The position numbers were made by a program, and so were the translations under genes. Positions 1 to 9,156 of a stretch of 64,000 bases of DNA are shown here, piece after piece. Origin of the DNA: Achromobacter aloeverae (GTDB lineage Bacteria; Pseudomonadota; Gammaproteobacteria; Burkholderiales; Burkholderiaceae_B). Below the pieces are notes generated by a model that was not told where the DNA came from, made no database searches, and saw only the letters and a list, made by a program, of their open reading frames with translations. Every line of letters starts with the position of its first letter. Positions within the stretch are counted from its first letter, which is position 1. The stretch lies in contig NZ_PYAL01000010.1 of the NCBI RefSeq assembly GCF_004121055.1, positions 1 through 64,000 on the forward strand, written 5' to 3'.

Positions 1-1944
1 GTCACCATCATCGCCGGCCTGGAAGCCACGTTCGGCGGCATCAACCTGGAAGACATCAAGGCCCCGGAATGCTTCACCGTGGAGCGCAAGCTGCGCGAGC
101 GCATGAAAATCCCGGTCTTCCACGACGACCAGCATGGCACCGCCATCACCGTCAGCGCCGCCTTCATCAATGGCCTGAAAGTGGTCGGCAAGCCCATCGA
201 CCAGGTCAAGGTCGTGGCCTCCGGCGCCGGCGCGGCCGCGCTGGCCTGCCTGGACCTGATGGTGGACCTGGGCCTGCCGCTGGAGAACATCTGGGTCACC
301 GACATCGAGGGCGTGGTCTACGAGGGCCGCACCGTACTGATGGACCCGGACAAGCAGCGCTTCGCGCGCAAGACCGACCTGCGCAAGCTGGCCGAGGTGA
401 TCGAGGGCGCCGACGTGTTCCTGGGCCTGTCGGCCGGCGGCGTGCTCAAGGCCGAGATGGTGGGCAAGATGGCGGCGCGCCCGCTGATCCTGGCGCTGGC
501 CAACCCGACGCCGGAAGTGCTGCCGGAAGTGGTCAAGAGCGTGCGCGACGACGCCGTGATGGCCACCGGCCGTTCGGACTATCCGAACCAGGTCAACAAC
601 GTGCTGTGCTTCCCGTACATCTTCCGCGGCGCGCTGGACGTGGGCGCCACCACCATCACGCGCGGCATGGAGAAGGCGGCGGTCCACGCCATCGCCGCGC
701 TCGCGCAGGAGGAGCAGAGCGAAGTCGTGGCCGCGGCCTACGGCACCTACGATCTGTGTTTCGGCCCCGAGTACTTCATTCCCAAGCCCTTCGACCCGCG
801 CCTGATCGTGCGCATCGCGCCGGCCGTGGCCCAGGCCGCCATGGAAGAAGGCGTGGCCACCCGGCCGCTGGCGGACATGGACGCCTATGTCGCCCAGCTG
901 CAGCAATTCGTCTATCACTCCGGCGCCTTCATGAAGCCGCAGTTCGCGGCCGCCAAGCAGTACGTGCGCGACGGCGGCAAGGTCCGCATCGTCTTCACCG
1001 AGGGCGAGGACGAGCGCGTGCTGCGCGCGGTGCAGGTGGTGGTCGACGAGGGCCTGGCCCGTCCCATCCTGGTCGGCCGCCCGGCCGTGCTGGCCGCGCG
1101 CATCGAGAAGCTGGGCCTGCGCCTGCGCCTGGGCCAGGACGTGGAAGTCACCAACCCCGATTACGACGAGCGCTTCCATCGCTACTGGACCACGTACTGG
1201 GAAATCATGTGCCGGCGCGGCATCAGCAAGGAAATGGCGCGCGTGGAAATGCGCCGCCGCCTGACGCTGATCGGCTCGATGATGGTGCACCTGGGCGATG
1301 CCGACGGCATGATCTGCGGAACCGTCGGGGCCTACGCCGACCACCTGCGCTTCGTCGACGAGGTCATCGGCCGGAAACCGGGCGCCAACACCTACGCGGC
1401 CATGAGCATCCTGTTGCTCGCCGAGCGCACCGTGGTGCTGGTGGATACACATATCAACGACGAGCCCAGCGCCGAGCAGATCGCCGAATACACCATCGCC
1501 GCCGCCGCGGAAATGGAACGCATGAATCTCGCGCCCAAGGTGGCGCTGCTGTCGCGTTCGAATTTCGGCTCGGGCAGTTCTTCGTCCGGCGCCAAGATGC
1601 GGGAGGCCTTGCGCCTGGTGCGCGAGCGCGCGCCGAACATCGAGATCGATGGTGAAATGCACGGCGACTGCGCGCTGGATGAGGAACTGCGCATGCGCAT
1701 CCTGCCGTCGTCCACGCTCAAGGGCATCGCCAACCTGTTGGTCTGCCCCAACGTCGATTCCGGCAACATCGCGTACAACTTGCTGAAGACCACCGCGGGC
1801 GGCAACGTGGCGGTGGGTCCCATGCTGCTGGGCGCCAACGCCGCGGTGCACATCCTGACGTCGAGCTCGACCGTGCGCCGCATCGTCAATATGACGGCGT
1901 TGACGGTCGTCGACGCGAACAGCCGCGCGCCCAGGACGGCCTGA
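1..1944 (+). CDS. maeB: NADP-dependent malic enzyme with fused phosphotransacetylase-like domain (5' partial)
   Basis: The frame is open from the first base, so the N-terminus (roughly 110 residues judged from the usual length near 760) lies outside the window; 647 residues are visible. The enzyme decarboxylates malate to pyruvate with reduction of NADP. The malic-enzyme part shows the FHDDQHGTA motif around residue 40 and a GAGAAALA nucleotide-binding loop around residue 75. From about residue 310 to the end the protein resembles phosphate acetyltransferase (FTEGEDERVLRA; SRSNFGSG), the regulatory tail typical of MaeB rather than a separate enzyme. It is followed by a 304-base gap, so it is probably the last gene of its unit. 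Confidence 0.95.
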   Translation, partial: VTIIAGLEATFGGINLEDIKAPECFTVERKLRERMKIPVFHDDQHGTAITVSAAFINGLKVVGKPIDQVKVVASGAGAAALACLDLMVDLGLPLENIWVTDIEGVVYEGRTVLMDPDKQRFARKTDLRKLAEVIEGADVFLGLSAGGVLKAEMVGKMAARPLILALANPTPEVLPEVVKSVRDDAVMATGRSDYPNQVNNVLCFPYIFRGALDVGATTITRGMEKAAVHAIAALAQEEQSEVVAAAYGTYDLCFGPEYFIPKPFDPRLIVRIAPAVAQAAMEEGVATRPLADMDAYVAQLQQFVYHSGAFMKPQFAAAKQYVRDGGKVRIVFTEGEDERVLRAVQVVVDEGLARPILVGRPAVLAARIEKLGLRLRLGQDVEVTNPDYDERFHRYWTTYWEIMCRRGISKEMARVEMRRRLTLIGSMMVHLGDADGMICGTVGAYADHLRFVDEVIGRKPGANTYAAMSILLLAERTVVLVDTHINDEPSAEQIAEYTIAAAAEMERMNLAPKVALLSRSNFGSGSSSSGAKMREALRLVRERAPNIEIDGEMHGDCALDEELRMRILPSSTLKGIANLLVCPNVDSGNIAYNLLKTTAGGNVAVGPMLLGANAAVHILTSSSTVRRIVNMTALTVVDANSRAPRTA

Positions 1945-2248
1945 TCCGCGCCGACCGACCAGGCAGGCCATGGCACGTTGATTGCACGCACGCGGGGCCG
2001 GCACGGGACGTGCCGGCCACGGTTCGTATGCAATGTCACCATTCGATGACAAGGTCTCTTGGTTTTTTTGCCGAACTCAGTGTATTGTCCGTTGCGTGTC
2101 GCGCGGGCCTCCGCCTTTTGAATTCCTTGGTGGAGCGATTCTCGCGCGAACGATTGATTGAGCCGGCATATGCCGATACGATGCAGCGTGAAAGCTCCGG
2201 GGCCGGCTGACTGTCCCCGATGGGCGTGTTACCCAGGAGGTCCCCAGC
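1945..2248. other. Intergenic region maeB-barstar
   Basis: These 304 bases hold no gene that I can support. A perfect 9-bp stem (arms 1996-2004 and 2010-2018, GC-rich, loop of 5) lies about 50 bases after the maeB stop and could end transcription, but no T-run follows. The rest is less GC-rich than its surroundings (for example the T-rich run near 2060) and presumably carries the promoter of the barstar gene; I see no convincing -35/-10 pair. Confidence 0.4.
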
Positions 2249-2716
2249 ATGGCCAATTCCGGTCAATCCGCCTTGCAGCGGCAGTTGCAGCGCGGTGGCG
2301 CTCTGGATCCCGCGTCCCTGGACCCGACGTCGCTGGCCGATGCCGCGCGTGCCTTGGGCGCCAGCGTATTCGTGGCCGATTGCGACCGCGCCCGTAGCCG
2401 CTCCGCGGTCTTGCGCGCGATCGCGAAAGCCGTCGACTTCCCCATGTATTTTGGCGGCAATTTCGACGCCCTCTACGACTGCCTGTGCGACACCGTGCTG
2501 GACCAGAAGGTCGGCGTGGTCTTGTGCCTGCAAAAATTGCACTCGGGCGATCCGGTGCTGGAGGAGGACGCGGGCCGCATCGAGACCGTCTGCGCCGACG
2601 CGGCGGAATTCGCCCGCGAGAACGGCCGGCTTTTTTCCTACGTGATCGAACATGCGGGCGCGCATCCGATGGCCGAACCCGGCGTCGCGGCCGCGCCCTA
2701 CGGCGAGAGCGACTGA
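2249..2716 (+). CDS. Barstar-family protein
   Basis: A 155-residue protein preceded by a good ribosome binding site (CAGGAGG, 2236-2242) before ATG 2249. Residues about 45-130 fit the barstar fold: a conserved block with MYFGGNFDALYDCL followed by the hydrophobic strand VGVVLCLQKL. Barstar is the intracellular inhibitor of the secreted ribonuclease barnase; many proteobacteria carry barstar-like genes without a known toxin. The first 45 residues are an additional leader rich in Ala and Asp. No ribonuclease gene lies nearby, so the target is unknown. It converges on rsmE. Confidence 0.85.
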   Translation: MANSGQSALQRQLQRGGALDPASLDPTSLADAARALGASVFVADCDRARSRSAVLRAIAKAVDFPMYFGGNFDALYDCLCDTVLDQKVGVVLCLQKLHSGDPVLEEDAGRIETVCADAAEFARENGRLFSYVIEHAGAHPMAEPGVAAAPYGESD

Positions 2717-2791
2717 GCCTGCGCCTCAGGCCCGCTTACTGCGAATCTGGCTCCCGCCTGCCTGTGCTTCATTTATCTGCCGCGACTTTCC

Positions 2792-3520
2792 TCAGATCCA
2801 GTCCAGCACGGCCGCCGCGGCGGCCGTCAGGGCCAGGCCGGCGGTTTCCGTGCGCAGGACGCGCGGCCCGAACGTGACGGCGCGCGCGCCCGCCCGCCGG
2901 GCCGCCGCCAGTTCCTGGTCGTCCCACCCGCCTTCCGGCCCCACCAGCAATTCCAGGGCGCGCAGGCCATCGGCAGCATGGAGGGCATCGGCGTAGGGCT
3001 GTCCGTCTTCAGGGTGACACAACACGCGCAGGCCCGCGGCGGGCTGCGTCAGCCATTGCTCCAGCGTGACCGGCTCGGCGACGCGCAGCAGGCGGTTGCG
3101 GCCGCATTGTTCGCTGGCCGACACGGCAATGCGGCGCCAATGGGCCACGCGCTTGTCCTGTCGGGCGCCGCTCAATTGCAGCACGCTGCGCCTGGCGGCG
3201 ACAGGCACGATGGCGCTCACGCCAAGCTCGACCGCCTTTTCAACGATCCAGTCCATCTTGTCGCCGGCCGGCAGGCCCTGCACCAGCGTGATGGCGCCCG
3301 CCAGTTCGGCTTCGCGCGGATCGAAGGCGCCCAGTTCCACCGCGGCCGCGCGCCCTTCGACATGCAGTACGCCGGGATACTCGCCGCCGTGGCCGTTGAA
3401 CAGGGACAGGCTTTCGCCATGGCGCAAGCGCAGCACACGCACGGCGTGATGCGCGGCGGCCTCGGGCAGCGTAATGCGGCTGTTGGCGGCCAGGGGCAGA
3501 TCGACGAAAAAGCGCGGCAT
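2792..3520 (-). CDS. rsmE: 16S rRNA (uracil-1498-N3)-methyltransferase RsmE
   Basis: A 242-residue SPOUT-class methyltransferase that methylates U1498 of 16S rRNA in the assembled 30S subunit. The N-terminal PUA-like part (MPRFFVDLPL, HHAVRVLRLR) is followed by the deep-knot S-adenosylmethionine site near the C-terminus, with LLVGPEGGWDDQEL and FGPRVLRTETAGLA. The frame stays open upstream to 3658, but family members begin with MPRFF, so I use ATG 3520; ATG 3526, two codons earlier, is equally possible and neither has a clear ribosome site. It is transcribed away from tkt, so 3521-3768 is a divergent promoter region. Confidence 0.95.
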   Translation of the reverse strand: MPRFFVDLPLAANSRITLPEAAAHHAVRVLRLRHGESLSLFNGHGGEYPGVLHVEGRAAAVELGAFDPREAELAGAITLVQGLPAGDKMDWIVEKAVELGVSAIVPVAARRSVLQLSGARQDKRVAHWRRIAVSASEQCGRNRLLRVAEPVTLEQWLTQPAAGLRVLCHPEDGQPYADALHAADGLRALELLVGPEGGWDDQELAAARRAGARAVTFGPRVLRTETAGLALTAAAAAVLDWI

Positions 3521-3676
3521 GGGCATGGTGACGGATCGAGGTGAACGGAAAAGACGGCGTTGGCGGCGACCTTGTGCCTGCAACGGCGCTATTTTGACCG
3601 CATTCCGCCCCAGCCATGCAGCGACACCGCCCATCCGGCGTGCCGGCCCATCATCCATCCGGGGGATCGCCCTGGG

Positions 3677-3705
3677 CCGGCAGGGTAATCCCGCGGTGCT
3701 AAAAT
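3677..3705 (+). promoter_or_regulatory. Candidate tkt promoter
   Basis: TGCTAAAAT at 3697-3705 gives a -10 hexamer TAAAAT with a TG extension, 64 bases before the tkt start. The position 17 bases upstream (3677-3682, CCGGCA) matches the -35 consensus poorly, as expected of an extended -10 promoter. Similar TAAAATC blocks precede fbaA and purE in this window. Confidence 0.45.
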
Positions 3706-3768
3706 CTTGAGCTTTCGCAACCCTACCGGCGCGTTGTTACGTTGCAGCCGGCGAGAGAGCCCTCACGA

Positions 3769-5814
3769 ATGAGCAATCCGACAGCCCGTCAACCTTCCTT
3801 GGCGGATGCGATCCGCGCTTTGGCGATGGACGCCGTGCAACAGGCCAACTCCGGACACCCGGGGGCTCCGATGGGGATGGCGGAAATCGCCCAGGCCCTG
3901 TGGACTGGCCATCTTCGCCACAATCCGGCCGATCCCGCCTGGGCGGACCGCGACCGCTTCGTGCTGTCCAATGGCCACGGCTCCATGCTGTTGTATGCCC
4001 TGCTGCACCTGAGCGGCTACGACTTGCCGATCGAAGAGCTGAAGAATTTCCGCCAGTTGCATTCGCGCACGCCGGGCCATCCGGAAGTGGGCATCACGCC
4101 GGGCGTGGAAACCACCACCGGCCCGCTGGGCCAGGGCGTGACCAACGCCGTGGGCATGGCGCTGGCCGAAGCGCTGCTGGCGGCGGAGTTCAACCGCCCC
4201 GGCCACGCCATCGTCGACCACTACACCTATGCCTTCGTCGGCGACGGCTGCCTGATGGAAGGCATCTCGCACGAAGCCTGCTCGCTGGCCGGCACGCTCA
4301 AGCTGTCCAAGCTGATCGTCTTCTATGACGCCAACGGCATCTCCATCGACGGCCACGTCGACGCCTGGTTCGGCGACGATACCGCCAAGCGTTTCGAGGG
4401 CTACGGCTGGAACGTCATCGGCGCCATCGACGGCCATGACGCCAACGCGGTCGACGCCGCCATCCGCCAGGCGCACGGCCACGCGGCCAGCCACGGCGGC
4501 CCGACGCTGATCATCTGCCGTACCGTCATCGGCAAGGGCGCCCCCAATATGGCAGGCACCCACAACGTGCACGGCGCGCCGCTGGGCAAGGACGAAATTG
4601 CCGCCACCCGCGCCGCCCTGAACTGGAACTATCCGCCTTTCGAAGTGCCCGCCGAAATCTACGCCGGCTGGGATGCCCGCCCGCGCGGCGCCAAGGCGCA
4701 GGCCCAATGGCAGCAACGCTTCGACGCCTATGCCGCGCAGTTTCCGGCCGAAGCCAAGGAGTTCCTGCGCCGCATGAAGGGCGACCTGCCGGCCGATTTC
4801 GCCGAGAAGGCCCAGGCCTATATCGCCGCCACCCAGGAAAAGGCCGAGACGGTCGCCACGCGCAAGGCGTCCCAATACGCCATCGCCGCGCTGGCCCAGG
4901 CCTTGCCGGAACTGCTGGGCGGCTCGGCCGACCTGACCGGCTCCAACTACACCGACTGGAAGGGCGTGGCGCCGGTGCGCGCCGGCGAAAAGGGCATCCA
5001 GTTCGGACGCCACATCAACTACGGCGTGCGCGAATTTGGCATGGCCGCCATCATGAACGGCGTTGCGCTGCATGGCGGCTACCTGCCTTTTGGCGGCACG
5101 TTCCTGACCTTCTCCGATTACTCGCGCAATGGCATACGCATGGCCGCGCTGATGAAACAGCGCGTCGTGCATGTATTTACGCACGATTCCATCGGCCTGG
5201 GCGAGGACGGTCCCACCCACCAGTCGATCGAGCACGCCAACAGCCTGCGCCTGATTCCCAACCTGTCCGTATGGCGTCCCTGCGACACCGTCGAGACCGC
5301 GGTGGCCTGGATCGAGTCGGTGTCGCGCCCGACCAGCATCGGCATGGACATGCATGACGGCGGCCCCAGCGCGCTGCTGTTGTCGCGGCAGAACCTGCCT
5401 TTCGTGCCGCGCGACGCCGCCACCACCGCCGCCATCGCGCGCGGCGGCTACGTGCTGCGCGACGCGCCCGAGGCGCGCGCCGTGATAATCGCCACCGGTT
5501 CGGAAGTGGGCCTGGCGCTGGCCGCGCAGGAAGCGCTGGCCAAGGACGGCGTGCCGGTGCGCGTGGTCTCCATGCCCAACACCAACGTCTTCGACAAGCA
5601 GGACGCCGAATGGCGCGCCAGCGTGTTGCCCAAGGGCTTGCCCCGTGTTGCCGTCGAAGCCGGCACCACCGGCTTGTGGCACAAGTACGTCGGCCTCGAA
5701 GGCGCCGTGGTCGGCATTGATCGTTATGGCGAATCGGCCCCGGCCGGCGCCCTGTTCACGTATTTCGGACTGACCCCGGAGAAGGTGGCCGAGGCCGTCA
5801 AACAGGTTTTGTAA
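3769..5814 (+). CDS. tkt: Transketolase
   Basis: A 681-residue thiamine-diphosphate enzyme that moves two-carbon units between sugar phosphates in the pentose phosphate pathway. Visible signatures are [11 protein letters not shown] near residue 25, the cofactor motif GDGCLMEG running to the Asn of [10 protein letters not shown] near residues 155-185, and the catalytic Glu in [11 protein letters not shown] of the pyrimidine-binding domain. The frame is open from a TTG at 3742, but ATG 3769 has a GAGAG site just upstream and gives the family N-terminus. The gene is followed after 14 bases by gap, so tkt, gap and pgk probably form one glycolytic/pentose operon. Confidence 0.97.
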   Translation: MSNPTARQPSLADAIRALAMDAVQQANSGHPGAPMGMAEIAQALWTGHLRHNPADPAWADRDRFVLSNGHGSMLLYALLHLSGYDLPIEELKNFRQLHSRTPGHPEVGITPGVETTTGPLGQGVTNAVGMALAEALLAAEFNRPGHAIVDHYTYAFVGDGCLMEGISHEACSLAGTLKLSKLIVFYDANGISIDGHVDAWFGDDTAKRFEGYGWNVIGAIDGHDANAVDAAIRQAHGHAASHGGPTLIICRTVIGKGAPNMAGTHNVHGAPLGKDEIAATRAALNWNYPPFEVPAEIYAGWDARPRGAKAQAQWQQRFDAYAAQFPAEAKEFLRRMKGDLPADFAEKAQAYIAATQEKAETVATRKASQYAIAALAQALPELLGGSADLTGSNYTDWKGVAPVRAGEKGIQFGRHINYGVREFGMAAIMNGVALHGGYLPFGGTFLTFSDYSRNGIRMAALMKQRVVHVFTHDSIGLGEDGPTHQSIEHANSLRLIPNLSVWRPCDTVETAVAWIESVSRPTSIGMDMHDGGPSALLLSRQNLPFVPRDAATTAAIARGGYVLRDAPEARAVIIATGSEVGLALAAQEALAKDGVPVRVVSMPNTNVFDKQDAEWRASVLPKGLPRVAVEAGTTGLWHKYVGLEGAVVGIDRYGESAPAGALFTYFGLTPEKVAEAVKQVL

Positions 5815-5828
5815 AAGGAGATCCAGAC

Positions 5829-6839
5829 ATGACCATCCGTGTTGCCATCAATGGCTATGGCCGTATCGGCCGCAACGTCCTGCGCGCGCACTACGAAAGC
5901 GGCAAGAAGCACGATATCGAAATCGTCGCCATCAATGACTTGGGCGACCCCAAGACCAACGCCCACCTGACCCGCTACGACACGGCCCACGGCCCGTTCC
6001 CCGGCAAGGTCGAGGTCGATGGCGAATACATGGTGGTCAACGGCGATCGCATCCGCGTGCTGGCCAACCGTAATCCGGCCGAGCTGCCCTGGGGCGAGCT
6101 GAAGGTGGACGTGGTGCTGGAATGCACCGGCTTCTTCACCACCAAGGAAAAGGCCGGCGCCCACCTGAAGGGCGGCGCCAAGAATGTCGTCATCTCCGCT
6201 CCCGGCGGCAAGGACGTCGACGCCACCATCGTCTACGGCGTCAACCACAATGTCCTGAAGGCCACCGACACCGTCATCTCCAACGCTTCGTGCACCACCA
6301 ACTGCCTGGCCCCGCTGGTCAAGCCGTTGAACGACGAGCTGGGCGTGGTCTCGGGCCTGATGACCACCGTGCACGCCTACACCAACGACCAGGTGCTGAC
6401 CGACGTCTACCACGAAGACCTGCGCCGCGCCCGTTCGGCCACCATGAGCATGATCCCCACCAAGACCGGCGCCGCCGCCGCGGTGGGCCTGGTGTTGCCC
6501 GAGCTGAACGGCAAGCTGGACGGCTACGCCATCCGCGTTCCGACCATCAACGTCTCCATCGTCGACCTGTCCTTCATCGCCAAGCGCGAGACCTCCGTCG
6601 AGGAAGTCAACGCCATCCTGAAGAAGGCGTCGGAGGGATCGCTCAAGGGCATCCTGAACTACAACACCGAACCGCTGGTGTCGGTGGACTTCAACCACAA
6701 CCCGGCTTCCAGCACCTTCGACGCCACCCTGACCAAGGTCACGGGCACGCTGGTGAAGGTCTCGTCGTGGTATGACAACGAGTGGGGCTTCAGCAACCGC
6801 ATGCTGGACACCACCGTGGCCCTGATGTCCGCGAAGTAA
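5829..6839 (+). CDS. gap: Glyceraldehyde-3-phosphate dehydrogenase, type I
   Basis: A 336-residue NAD-dependent enzyme that converts glyceraldehyde 3-phosphate to 1,3-bisphosphoglycerate. The Rossmann loop [14 protein letters not shown] is at the N-terminus and the catalytic cysteine is Cys155 in [12 protein letters not shown]; the C-terminal [12 protein letters not shown] block is intact. Start ATG 5829 has a strong AAGGAGA site (5816-5822). It lies between tkt and pgk on the same strand, with a 143-base spacer to pgk that contains two strong hairpins. Confidence 0.98.
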   Translation: MTIRVAINGYGRIGRNVLRAHYESGKKHDIEIVAINDLGDPKTNAHLTRYDTAHGPFPGKVEVDGEYMVVNGDRIRVLANRNPAELPWGELKVDVVLECTGFFTTKEKAGAHLKGGAKNVVISAPGGKDVDATIVYGVNHNVLKATDTVISNASCTTNCLAPLVKPLNDELGVVSGLMTTVHAYTNDQVLTDVYHEDLRRARSATMSMIPTKTGAAAAVGLVLPELNGKLDGYAIRVPTINVSIVDLSFIAKRETSVEEVNAILKKASEGSLKGILNYNTEPLVSVDFNHNPASSTFDATLTKVTGTLVKVSSWYDNEWGFSNRMLDTTVALMSAK

Positions 6840-6881
6840 GCACGCCGCCGGCGTCCCGGTGGGGACCGGCCGCCGGCCAGG

Positions 6882-6947
6882 GCCATGTCCCGCGCGGACA
6901 TGGCTCCAATGAAGAACCATACGAAGGGGACGCACCGTCCCCTTCGT
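6882..6947 (+). other. Two stem-loops in the gap-pgk spacer
   Basis: Arms 6882-6890 and 6896-6904 form a 9-bp perfect stem. A second, stronger one has 11-bp perfect arms at 6921-6931 and 6937-6947 with a 5-base loop, ending 35 bases before the pgk ATG. No run of T follows either stem, so they look more like RNA-processing or stability elements, or an attenuator, than intrinsic terminators. Confidence 0.6.
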
Positions 6948-6982
6948 CTTGTGGGGCGTTGTACCCCAGAGGAGAAGCATCC

Positions 6983-8176
6983 ATGTCCAAGGTGAATACG
7001 CTGTCCGCGCTGGCCCAGTCCGGTGCGCTCAAGGGCAAGCGCGTCTTTATCCGCGCCGATTTGAACGTCCCCTTTGACGATAACGGCAACATCAGCGAAG
7101 ACACCCGCATACGCGCCTCGGTGCCGGGCATCAAGCTGGCCTTGCAGGCCGGCGCGGCCGTCATGGTCACCTCGCACCTGGGACGTCCCAAGGAAGGCGT
7201 GCTGACGCCGGAGGATTCGCTGGCGCCCGTGGGCAAGCGCCTGGCCGAGCTGCTGGGGCAGGACGTGCCGCTGGTGCAAAACTGGGTCGAGAACGGCGTC
7301 AACGTCGCGCCCGGCCAGGTGGTTTTGCTGGAAAACTGCCGCGTCAATGCCGGCGAAAAGAAGAATGACGAAGCGCTGTCGCGCAAGATGGCGGCGCTTT
7401 GCGACGTGTACGTGAACGATGCCTTCGGCACCGCGCACCGCGCCGAAGCCACCACGCACGGCATCGCCAGGTTCGCTGCCGTGGCTTGCGCCGGCCCGCT
7501 GCTGGCGGCCGAACTGGATGCCCTGGGCCGCGCCCTGCACGAGCCCAAGCGGCCGCTGGTGGCGATCGTCGGTGGCTCCAAGGTCTCGACCAAGCTGAGC
7601 ATCCTGCAATCGCTGGCGTCGAAGGTGGACCAATTGGTGGTGGGGGGCGGGATCGCCAATACCTTCCTGCTGGCCGCCGGCAAGCCGATCGGCAAGTCGC
7701 TGGCCGAGCCCGACCAGGTCCAGGAAGCCGTGGCGGTGATGGACGCCATGCGCAAGCGCGGCGCCGACGTGCCGATACCCACGGACGTGGTATGTGCCCA
7801 GCGCTTCGGCGCGGATGCCGCGGCCACCGTGAAATCGGCCGATGCCGTGGCGGACGATGACATGGTGCTGGATATCGGGCCGCGGAGCGCCCAGGCCCTG
7901 GCCGACATCCTCAAGCAGGCCGGCACGATCGTCTGGAATGGTCCGGTGGGCGTGTTCGAGTTCGAGCAGTTCGCCCATGGCACCGAGACGATCGCCCGCG
8001 CCATCGCGGAGTCGCCGGCGTTCTCGATCGCCGGCGGGGGCGACACGCTGGCCGCCATCGCGAAGTTCGGCATTACCGACAAGGTGGGCTACATCTCCAC
8101 CGGCGGCGGCGCATTCCTGGAGTTTCTGGAAGGCAAGACGCTACCTGCCGTGGAGGTCCTGCAGGAACGGGCGTAA
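6983..8176 (+). CDS. pgk: Phosphoglycerate kinase
   Basis: A 397-residue enzyme that transfers phosphate from 1,3-bisphosphoglycerate to ADP. The family blocks [15 protein letters not shown] near residue 20, [10 protein letters not shown] near 60 and the C-terminal nucleotide site [11 protein letters not shown] are intact. ATG 6983 has a GAGGAGA site at 6970-6976; the upstream open frame from 6782 is not family-like. It is the last gene of the tkt-gap-pgk group. The pyruvate kinase gene often found downstream in related genomes is absent, and a repeat array follows directly. Confidence 0.98.
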   Translation: MSKVNTLSALAQSGALKGKRVFIRADLNVPFDDNGNISEDTRIRASVPGIKLALQAGAAVMVTSHLGRPKEGVLTPEDSLAPVGKRLAELLGQDVPLVQNWVENGVNVAPGQVVLLENCRVNAGEKKNDEALSRKMAALCDVYVNDAFGTAHRAEATTHGIARFAAVACAGPLLAAELDALGRALHEPKRPLVAIVGGSKVSTKLSILQSLASKVDQLVVGGGIANTFLLAAGKPIGKSLAEPDQVQEAVAVMDAMRKRGADVPIPTDVVCAQRFGADAAATVKSADAVADDDMVLDIGPRSAQALADILKQAGTIVWNGPVGVFEFEQFAHGTETIARAIAESPAFSIAGGGDTLAAIAKFGITDKVGYISTGGGAFLEFLEGKTLPAVEVLQERA

Positions 8177-8180
8177 GGGG

Positions 8181-8358
8181 CCCACCCCAGCGCGCTGCGC
8201 GCGCGCCCCTCAAGGGGCGGCACCGGCGGACCGGAGGGCGGGCCCACCCCAGCGCGCTGCGCGCGCGCCCCTCCAGGGGCGGCACCGGCGGACCGGAGGG
8301 CGGGTCCACCCCAGCGCGCTGCGCGCGCCCCCCTCCAGGGGCGGCGCTGGCGGACCGG
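8181..8358. repeat. Three tandem copies of a 62-bp GC-rich repeat
   Basis: Copies begin at 8181, 8243 and 8305, exactly 62 bases apart; the third stops after about 54 bases. Each copy holds two self-complementary parts: the GCGCGCTGCGCGC core and the CCCCTCAAGGGG or CCCCTCCAGGGG core, so each can fold as an RNA or DNA hairpin. The array starts 5 bases after the pgk stop and ends near the convergent glutathione transferase gene. It looks like a dispersed intergenic (REP-like) element that has multiplied locally and may also act as a terminator. Confidence 0.85.
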
Positions 8359-8406
8359 CAAAGCCGGCTCCGCTGTGCCCCCGATCGGCAGGGCTTGATG
8401 CCCGCG

Positions 8407-9039
8407 TCAGCTGGCGCGGCGGTCGCGCCAGTGGCGCAGCGACGGGCGTTCCCATTGTTCGGCGGCGTAGTCGCGCAGGCGGGCGGGGACGTCCTCGCCC
8501 GACAAGATCAGGCGATTGAGCATCAGGGCCAGGTCGGCATCGGCGACGCACCAATCGCCGAACAGGTGTTTTTGTCCAACCGGCACCAGGCAGTTGGCGA
8601 CCCGCACCAGCCGCGTGGCGTCCAGCTGCGCGGCGTCGGAGAGGGGGCCCGGCTGCAGGCCCTCGAAGACGACTTCGGTCGGCCGTTCCCGCCGCAGCGC
8701 GGCGAGGTCGCTGCGCAGCCAGGCCTGCACCTGGCGCATGCGGGCGCGCGTCCGCGTGTCGGCCGGACAGATCGGCGCGTAGTCGGGCGCGGCGAACGTA
8801 TCTTCCACGTACTCGACGATGGCGCTGGATTCGTTCAGGTAGAAATCGTGGTGTGCCAGCACCGGTACCTTGCCCGTCGGCGAGCGGCAGAGGAACGGCG
8901 CCATGCGCTGTTCCCCCTGCTCCAGATCGATCAGGCGCAGTTCGAAGTCCAGGTTTTTTTCAACCAGGGCCACATAGGCGGCCATGGCGTAGGGACTGAG
9001 CAGGCGGCTGTCGATATAGAGGGTGAGCGGTACTGCCAC
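8407..9039 (-). CDS. yfcF: Glutathione S-transferase, YfcF type
   Basis: A 210-residue cytosolic protein with an N-terminal thioredoxin-like domain (TLYIDSRLLSPYAMAAYVALVEK, with TGKVPVL and the NESSAIVEYVED glutathione-binding block) and an all-helical C-terminal domain (QAWLRSDLAALRRERPTEVVF, GDWCVADADLALMLNRL). These blocks match E. coli YfcF, a glutathione transferase/peroxidase linked to oxidative stress. The open frame extends to an ATG at 9093, but GTG 9039 has a GGAG site at 9046-9049 with 6-base spacing and gives the family start, so I choose it. It faces pgk across the repeat array. Confidence 0.88.
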   Translation of the reverse strand: MAVPLTLYIDSRLLSPYAMAAYVALVEKNLDFELRLIDLEQGEQRMAPFLCRSPTGKVPVLAHHDFYLNESSAIVEYVEDTFAAPDYAPICPADTRTRARMRQVQAWLRSDLAALRRERPTEVVFEGLQPGPLSDAAQLDATRLVRVANCLVPVGQKHLFGDWCVADADLALMLNRLILSGEDVPARLRDYAAEQWERPSLRHWRDRRAS

Positions 9040-9156
9040 GTTTGGCTCCGAATCTGCAAAAAAAGGGGAAAAACGGGGCCCCGGCGTCGCCATAGCTTAG
9101 CAGGCGCTTGCCGGGGGTGTCGACGGCGGGCCCGGCGGGCGGGCCGCGGCGGGCCG

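Noticed and set aside
3763-5682. A 639-codon open frame on the - strand opposite tkt
   Set aside because: It is the mirror of a well-conserved transketolase; GC-rich third positions keep antisense frames open. The translation is a low-complexity Gly/His/Val mix.
6782-6982. Extension of pgk upstream
   Set aside because: It reads through the end of gap and the hairpins; pgk has a clear ribosome site and family start at 6983.
8181-8358. CRISPR array
   Set aside because: Repeats are directly tandem with no spacers, only three copies, and no cas genes are present.
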